Origin: Diospyros lotus
Lineage: Eukaryota; Streptophyta; Magnoliopsida; Ericales; Ebenaceae
Length of the DNA: 64,000 nucleotides
Reading direction: 5' to 3'
Assembly (NCBI RefSeq): GCF_014633365.1
Contig: NC_068342.1
Span: forward strand, 4,140,622 to 4,204,621
The position numbers and the translations under genes were made by a program. This document shows, one piece after another, positions 12,301 through 27,300 of the stretch (position 1 is its first letter; each line of letters starts with the position of its first letter). The notes under the pieces are model-generated. The model did not search any database and was not told the origin of the DNA. It worked only from the letters and a program-made list of their open reading frames with translations.

Positions 12301-15300
12301 TCAATTGTTGAAAATAGCCAACCAAGAAAGAGTTGATCTGACCTGATCCAAGTGAGATAATTGGGATTTACAACCTGAGCATTAGAGTCAGTAGAAGCCG
12401 GATCTGACATGTATTTCACTAGCGATGTGGACTTGTTTATGAATGGCATCAAATCAAACACTCTGATGGTTGCCAGAATCTGCACCTTCCAGAAGAGATA
12501 GTTGCTGGTATCTAGTTTGATGGAAATGAAATTGAACGCCTTTGTAACAGCAGAGAAATCGGACTGTGATGCCAATAACAGAGAAGAGGAGGATTGATGT
12601 AGAGATGAAGAACTGCATTCTTGATTTTCCGCCATTGACATTTGTCTATGGCTCTGATACCATGAAGCAAGAGCTTCAAGGTGATAAAGAAGAAACTGAA
12701 AGGAAATATGAGAAGGAAGGAGAGGATTTTCACTGAAAAATAATATCTGTTCTCAAGTTACAGAAATAAGGGTTAGCTGAGTATTTATATTCAGCTACCC
12801 TTGAAAACAAACAACTTGCAAGTTGCAGCAAGTTACAACAACCTAGCTAATAAGAGACAACTGTCACAACAGAATTAAAACCAACCTAGCAGCATTCTAA
12901 CTGTAGCATAATAAGAAATTACAAATAAACAAAATTAACAAAATCATTTCTCTTCCGCAGCAAGCACAATGGAAAGTAATATCATTATTGCAACAGATGT
13001 GAGGATGATAATGTTTTTGATAACAATGATGCATCCATATATCTGCAACCCACATATGCTAAGAAAGTACATTATAGAAAAGCACCTATCATGGAATAGG
13101 TATGGAGGATAATGGATACCTTTTGCACCATTTGGTTCTTCCCACTTAGACATGCGAGTTCCATCAAAAGCAGACGTGACCTGAAAATTTATGACAATAA
13201 TGAACTTGAAGTAAATGTTCAATAACCATGCAACAGAAAGGAACAGGCAAAACTCCTGCCATAAACAAGTGTCACATATTGTTACTCAGATGATGAATGA
13301 GCACAATGTTGACTTACAATTCCAAAAGGAAGCTCCTCACCGCTAGCAAGGACAAAACCAGAACATATTCTATTTAGCTTTACAAGTGGCCAAGAAAGGG
13401 AGGCTTTGCTGACACTGCATTTATTGACATTATGTATCACATCATCCAAAGCATGGAACAGAACAGGCAATGCTATGGAGGTTCTAACAGGATCACCAGC
13501 CAAACAAATCTCAACCCTCCCATCCAAGTCCAGCTTACTCTTCAGGGAAAGAGCATCAAGCAACTGAGCAAAAGAGGGTAGCATCTGATGGAAAAGATTA
13601 TGTGCACCATGTGAAACAGAATTTATAGACGTTCTCCTCATTCTAAAAGGGGAATTCTTAAGATCCACTAGAATACGTCTAAAAATTTGAAGGACTTCCA
13701 CAGCTTCCAATTTCGAACAAGATTTCTCTGCAAGCTGTGAAATGACAGGATGAAAAGCATTATAGATATTCGTCACGTGCTTGTCAATGCATTCACGAAG
13801 TGGACAAGAAGAAGAACTTAAAGAAAAATTCTCATCAGAGCCAATTTCTGATCTTGATATTCGCCATTCCTTATCTCCACTTTGTCTGCCAGGCAATGAG
13901 ATTGAAGCATCATCATTTGAATGCAAATCTCTCTCAAGTGCTTCTGCTTCAGCTCTGTCACGCTCCCTCAGAGCAACAATCACATCAGTTGTAAGATTAT
14001 TCTGACACTCATCTCTTAAGATGGAGATAACAGTAAACAGAACATTCTCTGTAGTAATATTTCGTCGAGACAGAACCTTCAACAATAAAATGTCATTTCA
14101 GAACCAAAATTCGCATGACAGTTATTTTGCATCTGAAAACAAACGAGAAATTTTTTGTATCAAAAAAGTTAAGAAACTAACCGCATGCCACTCTCTTGTA
14201 TAACGTTTGGTGACATCATATACGCCATCTTTCGCAATAGCAATTACATAATCCAATTTCTTTTTCCATCTTCAAGGGAAAATATTCATAGATATTACCC
14301 ATAGAAGATAATTCCAATATGAAGTATCAGGATGAAAGCATTGCAAAACCACATCACATGCATCAGAGGAAGTACCCTTTCTCGTATAATAAAGGATTGT
14401 CATATATTCCATCACAGGGATCAAGGTGCATCCATCTGTTCAATTTAATCCCACTGTAATAACTCATAGATGCATTGGAACAACATATAAGTAACAGTTT
14501 GTTGAATAAAATTTACCTTCCAAGCAACGGTGAGAAGCATTCTGTCCAGACATGATCTGTGAAATCCAAGATCTGGAACGAGGAGAGTGTGAAGAAAGAT
14601 AAAATTTCATTCAAACGTTAGGTTATTATGCCTGGAAAGTTATAAGAAGTCCTATTAACCCCCCACCCCCACCCCGCGGGCTGCAAAACTTTTTTCTCAA
14701 TGGTTAACAAAATGCAGAATAATTTTAGTAGTTGGCGGACATGTTTATGGAAAAACTAGATCTGTCAGTTGAACTTGATAGTTTTTATGGCAAACTTTAC
14801 TTCAATATGATATGGTGATCATTTAACTATGCCTCTGATTAATTAATCTTCTCAACACTTTCAATGTTGAAGGTGTTCCTCCTATTTACAGCCATTCCCA
14901 AGCTTGGGCAAAGGAAGAGGGTTCCATTAAGTAGCTCCCAACATAAAACTCATTAGATCAAATATCATGAATTCTAGGCATTGGCAATCTATAATTCATG
15001 CAGCCAACACTACCTAGAGAGATTATGGCTTTTGCTTCTTCTTCTTCTTCTTGTATGATATGGTGATCATTTGAAAATAATTTAGTTTATTTATTTTTTG
15101 AAAGGCAACGTAGTATACAACAAAAGTGCCTCAAGGCAGCGAACTTTTGTACAAAAGAAGCTATTTACACCACACGATCATCTAAAACTTTACAAACAAT
15201 CCAAAAGAGAAGGAAAATCTGCTCTAACCCAAAAGTAGAGGGAAACAAGAATGTTTCTTTTGAGAAATTGAGAAGTTTCAGAAGTTTGAAAGACTCTCTT

Positions 15301-18300
15301 GTTTCTCTGCCACCAATATTCCAGGTAACGTAATAATAACAATTCAAAGCCTTAGTCCTACTAAGTGAGATGAACTACATGAATTATAGCTTTCCAACCA
15401 TCTTTATCCATGGTCATATCTTCTGAAAGACCATTATACCTTATATCATGTTTTACTGTTTCCCAGTAAGCTTTCTTTAGTCTTCATCTACCTCTTTTAT
15501 GACAAATTTCTTCCATTCCATCCACTTGCCTCCTAGGTACATCTATTGATCTTCTTTCCACATGTCTAAACCATGACATCTCGCCTAGATGGATTCTCTT
15601 CAATTTTCTTCCATCATTATTGGTGTGTGGTCATGTTTGATGTCTTGCAGGTGTTTTATACTTTCTCTGAGCTTTGTAGTTCTGAGAGGAGCATGCACTC
15701 TACCTTTACAGCCTTAATTGCTAAAATAGGTGGTGTATTAGAGTTAAAAGATTGCAGGTCAATTACCCTCTGGGAGGAGTACCCACAACATTATTGATAT
15801 AGTGCTGTCTATTAGACACAAAGAGGTATTTTAACATTGTCATTTCTTAAACCAAAATGCCTTCAGCACAGGTCGTCAAATTTTCAATGTGGTTCTTGTG
15901 ATTAAAGAGTGTTTGGATGCTAAATTGGAAAGTGGCTCTCAAGGACATATGGGACAGATTAACCAAAAGATAGCTCTGATAAAAATCAATGTAGACCAAA
16001 GGAAGAACACAAGAACAGCTAAAAACTATAAGTCTAGAACTGCTCGTGAAGAAATTTCAAGTGTTGGTCCAAAACCGCTTGTGTCACAAGTGGCTCTATA
16101 TAAGATACAAAACTAGTTCTTTGGTTGTCATTGCCATGAGAGCAGCCTGCTTGTGTGGCACATGACATGGCAAGCTAATATTAGTTTGGTAAATAGTTTC
16201 AACTGGATCCTATTTTGGTCATATTTTATTAAAACAATAATAATTTAAAAAAACTCACAATTTTCTAAGCTCTTTCAGTTGTTACTTATGAGCTGATGCT
16301 GGCTGTGGGTCATTTGTCGTCCCTAGTGAAAGAACGCGGTTCTAAGGCTTTACACAATTTTCAGGACTAAAGTTGACTTGTTGCTAACTTTCTTTTGCTT
16401 GTTCTAGGTGTATCCTGTGGCCAGGCAAGGGCTGGAGTCAGCACACAAATTGGTATGGAGCCTAACATGAGGAAGGGCATTCGCTTCTCATTCTTTTATG
16501 GCGATTTCTGTGATAAAGGTTGGTCTAGTTTTCCTTGTAAACTATGTGGAAAGTTGCTTTCTTCATGCAGTTGATTGCCCTAGGAGCCATTCTCTCTATT
16601 GATAACCTGAGAAGGAATAAGCAAGTTATATTGGTCAGGTATTATATGTGCAGGACCATCAACTGATCTATTCTAGCAGGAAATACTACTGGAAAAAATA
16701 TTATCTAGTAAAATTTAACACTCACCTTCTAATATACAAACCATGTATAGCATTCTTTCTGATATTAATTTCCCCGAGCAATAACAAAGCACAAGTCCTT
16801 CAAGCTGTACTTACCAATTCCCCTATCATCCGGAAAGTTAAGTCTACTATTACCTTTTTCTTCCAAGAAGTTTGTGCAATCTGCATGCTTAAGTTGTAAT
16901 TTTACTCTTGATACCTACTGCTTCATGCCACATTCGGAACAAGAATTGTGCAAGGGAAAGAAAAGGAAAGGAAATGAATGTCCTTATGTCCATGCAAAAA
17001 TGCATGTACATAAATTATGCCATTATCTTTATTGTTTTATTTCCATAAGAAATACTTGTTCCAAAAAAAAAAAAAACTTGTTCCAAATATAGCTTTAACA
17101 AAATCACCACTTTCCAGCCAAATCAATATACATTATTTCCAATAACTAACCAGTTTCCAACCATAAGTTGTGAATAAGCTTTGGTGAAGAATGTTACATC
17201 TTAAGAGGGGTGGATTTCATATTGAACTAGCAATAGCAATTATAAGAATTAATGGCAATTATAAGAATTAGTAACAAACCCAACAAAATTGTTTCCATAA
17301 AGTTACTTACAAAACGAGATTCATAACCAAAAGCTCGGCAATATAGTGTAAAGCAATTGGCCCACTCTCCACAACGCCCCCTTCTTGTTTCTAGAAGCTG
17401 CATGGAATACATATTCACAAAATCCATGAAATGGGAACTTCTCAAAGAGGAGAGAAAAAAGAAATTACCTTTAGTGGATCATTGTACCGTGGGAAACGAG
17501 TGATTCCTGAGCAAATCTTGCAGCTACAGAAGTCAAAAAAAATTTCAGAAAATTTGCAAAGAAGAGAAATGTATCATTGTGCAGAAAGTGAAATCTTGAT
17601 TCATGTTCCTACACCAATTAATATCCAAAATAACAATTTTTTCTCATTACCAATAATTTTCTCATTTTAGGAATGGAGTAGTTGCAAATAAATAGCTAAC
17701 AACATACTCAATACAGTACTTGTATAAAAAATAACATATTTCCCACCAAAAGAAAAGAAAAATCAAACACTTTTCACAATGCAAATATAGAGCAACAGGG
17801 TGTAACAAAGTTTAATTACCAATAATATTTTAAGATTATTTCAAATATACACTTATTTTATGTCCTTAACTAAACATGGTTACGGATCCCTCCAGTTTCA
17901 AAAAGAAATTTCTAATTCATTTGTGACTTTTGAGTCAAAAAGGATACTAACTTTTCATCAATTTTATGATGAACCCATCCCCTTATTAATAAATAAAGAC
18001 ATAAATCATCCAATTCAGTAACCTTAAGAATATAACCATACACCTATACATATATTTCTCATAGATAATTCCAATTATTGGGTTATTTACACAGAGGGAT
18101 GGAAGTAATTACAGAAAGCTGAACACTTATGCACTATTTGCTTTACGTAGCATGTTAAGATGACATTAATCGTCAGGTATACAATTTTTTGAAGGCCCAT
18201 CATTACCAATGTTCGTAATTCAAAATTTCATTATAACCTTTTTCCAGAATTTCTTAAGACAACTATTGTCTTCTTCCAAAGGATAAAGAATATACATAGA

Positions 18301-21300
18301 TAAGACAATGATGAGAAAAGGAGCATATCATGGATTGGATTTCCTTTTTGTTAGGGTTTAGCTGTTCCTCCAAGTTAAATATAACAAGATAAGGGTAAAA
18401 AAGCATCAAGCTGTGTTCATAGGTTGAGGTTTTGGGAGAGCTTTTCACTTATCCTTGGCCAAGTGAAACATTAGAACCTTGAATTAAAAAGGTCTGACTA
18501 TGGGCCTGTATTAACAAGCCATATGAAAACAGTATATATATTGAAAAATATATAGGCAGAAGAAAGCACAAATTAAGGAAGGTAATAAACTACACAATCT
18601 CTAAACTAGGAAAACATTGAAAAGAAGAATCAAACTATGAAAGGAAATACTACAAAAGGCAACACAGGAAATCCTTTAGATCTAATTTGAATCTTCCAAT
18701 CTTCCAACACTCCTTCTCAAGCTGGTGAATCTATATATCATTCTCAGCTTGCTAACATTTGACTCAAAGTTTGACTTCAATAGGGTTTTTTTAAAAAGAT
18801 AGCTTCCTGCAGCCTTGTCGGTACATAGTGCAAGGTGAGTGTCCCATTGTTAATTTCTGACTTGATGAAATTTTTGTCAATCCTCACATGCTTCATCCTA
18901 TCGTTTTGAATAGGATTATAGACTAAATTGATGGCAGATTTACCATCGCTATATAACTTCATAGGTTCTTCCATTGGAATAGATAGGTTTTACAATAACC
19001 TATTAATCCAGATTAATTCACACACTCTTTGAGCAATTGCTCTATATTCAGTCTTAACACTACTTTTTGTAACCACTGTTTGTTTCTTGCTTCTCTAGGT
19101 CACCACATTCTCCCAAACTTTTGAGTAACACCCAATAAAGGATTTTGTTTCTTCAATTGAACTTGTCAATCTGCATAGCACTCAACACCCAATTGGTCAT
19201 TCTTCCTGAAAGCCCTTCCTCAGAGTACTCTTTAGATAGCGAAGAATTTGACCCACTGCTTCTAAATGTCTCTTTGTGAGGCCATGCATGAATTGACTTA
19301 CCATATTAACACTATAAGCAATACCGGGTTGAGTTAGAAATAGGTAAATCAGTTTCCCCACAAGGTGTTGATATCTCTCTATTTCAACTGGTGGATCCTC
19401 TTCGGTGATTTTGTGCTTCCAATTTTGGTTTAGGGGAGTCCCTACAGGTTTGCATCCCAGTTTCCCTGTCTCCTTCAACAGATTAGGAGTGTACTTACGT
19501 TGGGAAATAAAGATGCCCTTCTTACTCTTAGGAATTTTCATCCTAAGAAAACATTGTAGGTGCCCAAGGTCTTTTACTTTAAATTCTGCATGCACTTGAC
19601 CTTTTAGTCTGATAATTTCTTGTGTGTCATCCCTAGTAATCACCATATCATCTACATAGACTAAGTATAGTCCTTTTTCCATCCTTAGACTTTTTCACAA
19701 AGAGAGTATGGTTAGCCTAACTTTGGGTGTAACCGAACTACTTTATAGCTGTACCGAATCGAGTAAACCACACTCTAGAATATTACTTCAATCCATACAA
19801 GGACTTTATTAGTTTACATACCATGCCTGCTCTATCTTCTTCAAACCCGAAAGGAAGTTTCATACACACCTCTTCTTCCAAGTTTCAATTTAGGAATGCA
19901 TTTTTCACATCCACCTAGTGTAAATCCCAATCCAAATTGGCAGCCAGAGAAATAAGAACTCTAATGGAATTCAACTTGACAATAGGAGCAAACGTTTCTT
20001 CGTAATCTATATCATAGGTCTGGGTATACCCTTAAGCAACCAGTCTTACCTTGTGTCTGTTTATGCTTACCTTGTATCTCTTTATGTTTCTATCAGCATT
20101 CAGTTTTGTGGTAAATATCCACTTACACCCGACAGCCTTCTTTCCTTCTAGTAGAGGAACAATATCCCAAGTCTTGTTCTCATGCACTGTTTTCATTTCT
20201 TCCATCACAGCTGCCTTCCACTTTTAATTCTGAAGAGCTTCATACAAATTGTTAGAAATCTTCACATGGTCAAGTTTTGAGGTGAATGCCCTATACTTTG
20301 GGGACAACTTAGAGTAAGATAAATAGTTGGATATAGGGTACTGGGTGCAGAACCTTACTCCTTTCCTTAGGGCAATAGGCATATCAAGATCATCGACCGT
20401 ACACTTACCTTCCCCAAATTGTATGTCTTCCATTGGATTTGGCTTAGGGTCAAGTGGTTTGCTTTGTTGAGGAACTCGTGGTCTTCTAGAGTAGACTATA
20501 AGCTCCTCTTGAGATGTATTCTCAACTTCTCCCCCTTGACCAGTCACCAATCCGGGTTCAAGTTCAAATTGTTGGACATGAAGGTCTTGGGGCGTGGGAT
20601 TAGGCAATGGAAGAGAGATTGGAAGGGAAATAGGTGGATCCCAATGATGGTCTTCGGTTGGTATCTCCCCTTGAAGAGAAGCATTGGGGAAGAAGGGTTG
20701 ATTTTCCAGAAAGGTGGTATCATAGGAAATATAGAAATATTTGGAAGGGTACCCCTATTGAGTGGGAGAGTAGCTAAGAAAGATGCATTTATAAGCCTTG
20801 GGATCAAGTTTTCCCTGAGTAGGACTAGAATTATGAAAAGAGACCGTGCACCCAAAAATTCTAGGCGAAAGGGAATCAAGAAGCCAAACAGAGGGAAACT
20901 CTTGGCTTAAACAACAAAGGGGAGTTTGAAAATGAAAGGTTTTGGAAGGTAGATGGTTGATAAGATAGGCAGCAGCAGCAATGAGAATTGCTTCTCTCCA
21001 AAATTGATTTGGAACATTGGTAGTGAACAAGAGAGAGCGTGCAACTTCAAGAACATGACAATTCTTTTACTCTACAATACCATTCTACTGGAGAGTATGG
21101 GGATAGGAGCTTTGATGAAGAATACCATGTTCAGCAAGGTAGTTACTGAATTCATGGGACAAGTGCTCCTTGCCATTGTCAAAATGAAGAATTTGAATAG
21201 ATGACTGAAATAAATTGGCGACAAGTTTATGAAAGTGCTTGAAAAATGGTGTTAGTTTCAAATTTTTCTTTCAGAAGGTAAATCCAACACACACGAGTGT

Positions 21301-24300
21301 GGTCATTTATGAAACTGATGAACCATCGAGCTCTAGTACTATTGGGCACACAAGTTTGTCCCCAAATGTCACTATGAATGAGATGAAAGGGTTTGGATGC
21401 ATGATAAGAGTGGATTGGATGACAGAAGAAGCATCTTTATTGAGAAATAGATCCGAGTACAAGTAATTCAAATAATTAAAATTGGGATGACCAAGACAAT
21501 TATGCCAAAGAAAAACATCAAAATCGGAAACACTAGACAAAGAGAATTTTTTGAGTAAACCTGGTCTTGAAGGAGAGGCAGAGAAATAGAAAAGGCCATT
21601 TCGTTCCTCAACATTGCCAATCATCGTCCCTGTAGACAAATCCTAAAATTCACAATGAGTAGGAAAGAACGTTGTACAATTTTGATCTTTAGTAACTTAC
21701 TGGTAGATATGAGATTATACTATAAGCTTGGGACATGAAGGACAGATTTTTTAACTACGACCTAGATAAGTTTAAATTCCAATTCCAACAACAATCGAAG
21801 AGATCCCATTAGCTACAGTAATTTTGACCTCTCCATGGTCTATATGAAGAGAAGAGAGTGGAAAACTCAATCATATGGTCGGATGCCCCTCAATCAACAA
21901 TCCATTCACTACTATTTTCTTGTTTTAACAAAAAAGAAGACTCGGTGTTACTTTTTTGTGTGATATTTGCAGCAGAGGTGGAGGAAGCAGGAGATTCCAA
22001 TCTAGACTGGGTTAGCTGGCTCTTTAAAATCTCCATTTGCTCATCAGTGAAAGGGGCTGCAGTCGGTCTTTTTTGGTCTGTAGTGGACTCTACTACATAT
22101 GCAGCTACAGTTTGCTTTGGGTTACCAATTTGCAGGTTTCCCATAAAGGTGCCAACATGTCTCTTTGGTGTGTTAGGGCTTGTGACAGTGCTCACACCAA
22201 GATTTGTTCTCCTTAGAGAGTTGGGGCCAAGAGTGGCTACTCACATCTCCAATTTGTAACTAGGGCATATCTAAATTGGGTCTCTTCCCCCATTGGATTT
22301 GCGTCCAACATTACCTTCCTCTGACTTTCTTCCCTCCTTACCATGGCAAACACTTCTTTAATTGAAAGCAACGGTTTTATCCTAAGAATACACCCTCTGA
22401 CTTTATCCAGTTATTTGTTGAGCTCTTAAAGGAAATCAAACACTCTTTCTTTCTCCAACATTTTGTTATATAGAATACCAACACCAAAACACTTTCATTT
22501 GATTGTGTAGAACAAATCCATTTCTTGCATAACTCAATTAAAATGTTCAAGTATTCGGTGACTGACTTGTTTCCTCGTTGGGTGTTACAAAGGGTAGAAT
22601 AGATTTTGAAGCATTGGGTAGAATTCTGGAGATCATAATACATTTCTTGAACCATTGTCCAGAATTTTGGGTGTTACAGGTGCATCCTCTCAATTTTTGA
22701 TTCCATAGAGTTAATCAGCCACGCCATGACGATGGAATTTTCAGCCTCCCACGTCTTATACACTAGATCTGTCGCAAATGGAGCAGCAATTTCACCTGTG
22801 AAGTAGCCCATCTTCCCCATCCCCTTGATTACTAGAAGAACCAACTAAAACCACTCACGGAGGTTTAACCCGTTGAGTTTGTGTTGGGTGATTTGAATGG
22901 AGGGATTAAAGTCGAAGGTCTGGAAACTCAAAGCAGGTTGAATAAAGCTCATTGGAAGAGTCAAATTAGGGTTGGGGATGTGATTGGAGGAGGTATCTGC
23001 AAGCTCCAAAGAACAAATCTGGTTTCCATTTGACGGTGGATGGGGACGGTGAATGACTGGCCTAGTTGGCTTGGTTGCAGTCGCGCTTCTTGTCACAATG
23101 GCGATTGGTGACAATAGCTAGCGACAGTGTCAAGAGTTGGCAACGAAGGTCGGCTAGCATGGTTAGCAGGGGTTGCATCAAAGAAGACTAGCGACAGCGA
23201 CTGGGGTTGATGGCAATGGCCCTGCTCATTGTTATAACTGTTAAGGTTGATGGTGACAACCAGAAAAGGTGTGGCTGGGGCTAATTGCAACAACTGGTCT
23301 AGTATTGGAACTAGGGCAGTGATTTGAGGATCAAAACTTGGACGGCTAGGGTTCGTTGTTGTGCTCTGATGCCATGAAAATAGTATGTATACTTAAAAAT
23401 AATAATTTCTTAAAATACAGCCATTGGGTTTTTAAACAATATATAAGCAGAATAAAGCACAAATTAAGGGAGGTAATAACCTCTGAAGCACGGAAACGGC
23501 TCAGAGATGTCATTTCGACGTATCTAAACCGTTTCCCGTTTTGGAAATAGAAAAAACAGCCTAAAACGTTTTTCAGGTCGTTTCTATAATTTGCAAAATG
23601 TTTTGGGGTTGTTTCGCAAAATACATAAAAAATGGCCAGAAATGCATTTCCGACGACAAGAGGCGACAAAGGAGGATACAGCAATGGAGGGAAGGATGTG
23701 CAATGACGACGGAGAAGGAGGATGCAAAGGCGGTCAGCAACGAGAGGCGAGATGGCGAGAGTCGGGGCAGTGGCGAAAGGTGAGGCAACAAGAGGGTCGG
23801 CGGCGAGAGGCGAGGCGACAACGAAATGGTCGGCAATGAGAGGCGAGGCAATGGCAACAAAAGGGAGAGGTGTGCAACAGCGGTGAGAGGCGACAGAAAT
23901 GGAGGATGCAGCGATGGTCGATAGCGAGAGCCGAGGCAACTAGAGAATCGGTGGCAAGAAGCAAGAAAATAGCGAGAGGAAGGCAGCGAGAAGCGGTTGC
24001 TGGAGAAGAAGAACAGGTGGCAAGGGAAGGAGCGAGAGAGGAGAGAGAGAAATGGGGTTTCTTGGAAAGAGGAATATAATATCTTATATGTATGTATAGA
24101 TTGCTGAAAAGGAAGAGGAATATGATGATATGTATGTATATATGTTAAATAATATATTTATAAAATATATATCTAATATAAATATATATTATCTAATCAT
24201 AAAATAATATATTTATAAAATTAAATTTGCAAAAAAACCTCTATATTTTTTTAATTTACACTTTACCCTGTGTTTCCGTTTCCTACTTCTTTGAAAAAAT

Positions 24301-27300
24301 GTTATTTCTCCGTTTCCATTTCGTATCGAAACATTTCCAGTATTTGTTTCCATGCAATCTAGGTAATAACTACAATCTCTAAACTAGGAAAATATTGAAA
24401 AGAAGAATCAAACTATGAAAGGAAATACTACAAAAGGAAACACAGGAAATCCTTCAGATCTGATTTGAATTTCCAATCTTCCAACACCATAGAAGATGCA
24501 TCAGCTTTAAAAAATCAAGGAAAACATGATTGCAAGAACTGTTTCCTTCTATTGTTCAATTATCTACTCTTCCAAGTCCTGCTCCACAAATTATGTATAT
24601 TGATCAATTTCCACAGGGTTCTTTCTATGAATGGATAAGGCCCTTCAAGCTAACATATTAAATCAGTGTTGTACCTTATCAATGACTAATAGGACCCAAA
24701 TTGCCCTAGTATGGAAGTAATACTTGTACAGACTTGATAATGCTCTTTTGGTTGGTTTGGTAGGCACACAGATTTGGCATTAGACATGACCGAAACAATT
24801 AGTGAAAAAGAAAAATCATGTAGAAAGTTGAATCATAAATTCTAAAGCACAGTCCCATCTGAAAGTAGAGTAACTGGGATGGTGATGGTAATGGACTACT
24901 AAGAAAATACAATCCAGGGGTCTCGCCATCAACATCTCATCATATGACAACTGGGGCAATGCACTTCAGTCACTCTTGAAGCTCGAGATTAACTATCAAG
25001 CGGATCAGTGGGGGGTGAAACATAAAACTTGGTTTTTTGATACTTGGGACTCCACTGAGCAGGTATTTTTGGACGGGCACTTTTTTCCACAAGGGAAACA
25101 TATCCCTCTTGATCAATGCAGGCTGTCCTTCCTGTGAGACCTGTGCATTTATCTATTCATTTTTAATGTGGACCGAAACTGCACAGCATAGCACAAAAAA
25201 GAAAAAGGGCCCTGCTATATGGTTTGTCTGCATGTGCACTAGGGATTATATTTTTATTTGAAGCTTGGTTGCACACACGTGTGGGCTTAACCAACTCAAC
25301 AAAGACAAAAGCAATCAAACCTTTCAGTGTTTGAGAAGAAATGAAAAAGGGGGAAAAGCAGACAAACATACACTCTATCCATACCAATAAAGTTCAACAC
25401 GTGAAGCTCCATGAATGCTTTCTGAGGGAAGTGCAGTATCCATGCCCACATTGATAGTTTCATTTCCGCAACCGTCACAAGGTGGTGCGCTTACCCACCT
25501 ATAATATAAGAACACAAATAACCACCATGCACAGTTAAATAACTTTTCTGAAACAGCAGGCATAGGACATGACAGAAAACTGAAAATGAAAGTTGAGGCA
25601 GTGAATGAGACATACATGCTGGAAAGACAATAATATCAGGAAAAATGAATGGCAGGATATGTGAAATGAGAAACATCAAGGGTTTTCCGATCAGCATTTA
25701 TTAATGACAGTGGAGGAGGATAAATTAATTAAACAAAGGAAATGCAATACAAAGTAACATCAATATGCAAAGGACACCCAAAAGTAAGGCATGGCCCAGA
25801 AATTTGAATGTGATTCATGAAAACACTTCAAGATTATGCTGACTTCTTGTTCCATTTAAAACCCAAACTTCATATTGCTTGAATCTAATTTCATGATCAC
25901 ACTCCTCTTCTTTGTTTTTGTGCTATTAATAGAGAATGATCAAACACTCTTCAGTTTTTATACCTGGATGGTCACAAATTCTATATGTATCTCTTGCTGA
26001 AACCATGCTAAGTTCTCATAAAGTTCAAAACCCGTTTCACATCCGTGGTAACCAGAGTTCCACACCTCCTTTGATTATATGTAGTTCAAATGAACTAGGA
26101 GTAAGCTAAGTAACCCCCGCCCCCCTGCTGGCCTTATGTAGATGGCACCAGGGCCTAGAGCACATCTCCTTTCACCCTAATATTCCAAATTGTACAACCA
26201 GAATGTCCTCTGGTTGATAATCACTTCATTCACCAATGCAAACTACAGTAACAGTAGCCAATCCCATCAAAATACCTCAAGAAAACTAACAAAATCTTAA
26301 AAAGAATTCAAAAATATCATAAAATTTAAAAGGTATGAAAACATATAAACATTTCAGAAACCAGAAAGTATAGGGAAAAGTACATCAACCTGAATGATTT
26401 TTTGAACCAAAAAAGCAGCTGTAGCAGGAAAGCATGATCTTGTTCACTTTTTGTTGGATTGAAATTTCCTTCCTATGAAATGATAAACAGAATATAAGAA
26501 AGATCATTAGCTCAGACTAGTTTGAAGATATTTTGAAGCCAACCAATTTTATATGAGGGAGACAGTTGCTAGCCCCATAAGAAAAGCTCCTGAAATTATT
26601 TTCTGCCTGAATAATCAAAGTCAACAATGAGCAAGAATTCAAATAAATGCACTAAAAGACAAACAAGTTTATCTTAATGTGGTAAAAATTTCAGAAATGG
26701 TAAACACACGCATGCATGTGCATGCGCATGAGCACACACACACTAAAGCTGTCAATTAGTGTTGCAGTGTGAGAGGAATAATCAGCAAAACAATCGCAAA
26801 ATTTGGGCTAAAACAACATAAGATTCAATTTAGAATGATGATATGAAACTAAGGGTTTAGGAAAACCTCAAACGTTCAATTAAAATAAAAACAGCTGCCT
26901 ACAAAGCATCTTAAAAGGCTACATACACTATGGTTACAACGATAATAATTCCTAGTTGTTGATCAAAAAGGAAACCTTCAAAAGAGCCATGGCACTTGCC
27001 TTTTAAGAAACCTAAAAAGGGCCATGTGACAGATCCTAAGATCTGACAGTGGCTATTTAGGGTAGAACTTGAGAGTTAAGAGAGAAAATGGAGGGAGAGT
27101 TAGACTGAAAGAGGGAGAACAGCAAGAATTGGGGAATAACAGAGGGTTCAAGAGAGAGGGAGAACAGAAAAGTGGAGGGAAAAGATTCAATTATCATTCA
27201 CATGCCTTCCCATCCTCTAACTAGCCTTTTATAGGCATAGGCTGGCTGCTCTTCAGTTATTGTAACTGAAGGTACAATCTAAAATAGCAGCAGCAATGGT

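Larger units (their letters stand above)
9913..12940 (-). mobile_element. Ty1/copia element, 3' half missing, joined to the gypsy remnant
   Basis: Reading minus from 12940: a probable 5' LTR (12940-12663), a PBS (12662-12650, TGGTATCAGAGCC, matching initiator Met tRNA), gag (12641 to about 12222), a zinc knuckle (about 11770-11720), a pre-integrase region (about 11340-11000), and integrase (10995-9930). The order gag, integrase before RT is copia. The element stops just after the integrase C terminus ([10 protein letters not shown]), exactly where RT should begin, and gypsy gag starts. RT, RNase H and the 3' LTR are absent. Confidence 0.86.
18519..24491 (-). mobile_element. Copia retrotransposon with both LTRs and a CCATA target duplication
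   Basis: The element proper is 18524-24486, flanked by CCATA (18519-18523 and 24487-24491), a perfect 5-bp target-site duplication. The 3' LTR is 18524-18709. The 5' LTR is 23375-23480 plus 24371-24486, split by an 880-base insertion. A polypurine tract (GAGAAGGAG on minus, about 18710-18720) precedes the 3' LTR. The PBS (TGGCATCAGAGC on minus, about 23363-23374) follows the 5' LTR. The 3' LTR lacks about 45 bases that the 5' copy has. It lies sense to PNG1 in intron 17524-25384. Confidence 0.93.

Noticed and set aside
5691..12940. 5-bp duplication around the gypsy-copia composite
   Set aside because: Flanks next to 5691 and about 12940 do not match convincingly, so single-event integration is not claimed.
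23591..24079. Arg/Gly/Glu-rich frames on both strands
   Set aside because: They come from GCGAGAGGCGA-type repeats inside the nested transposon.
26700..26745. Alternating purine-pyrimidine tract (CATGCATGTGCATGCGCATG)
   Set aside because: Could form Z-DNA, but short tracts of this kind are common in introns and nothing links it to a function.
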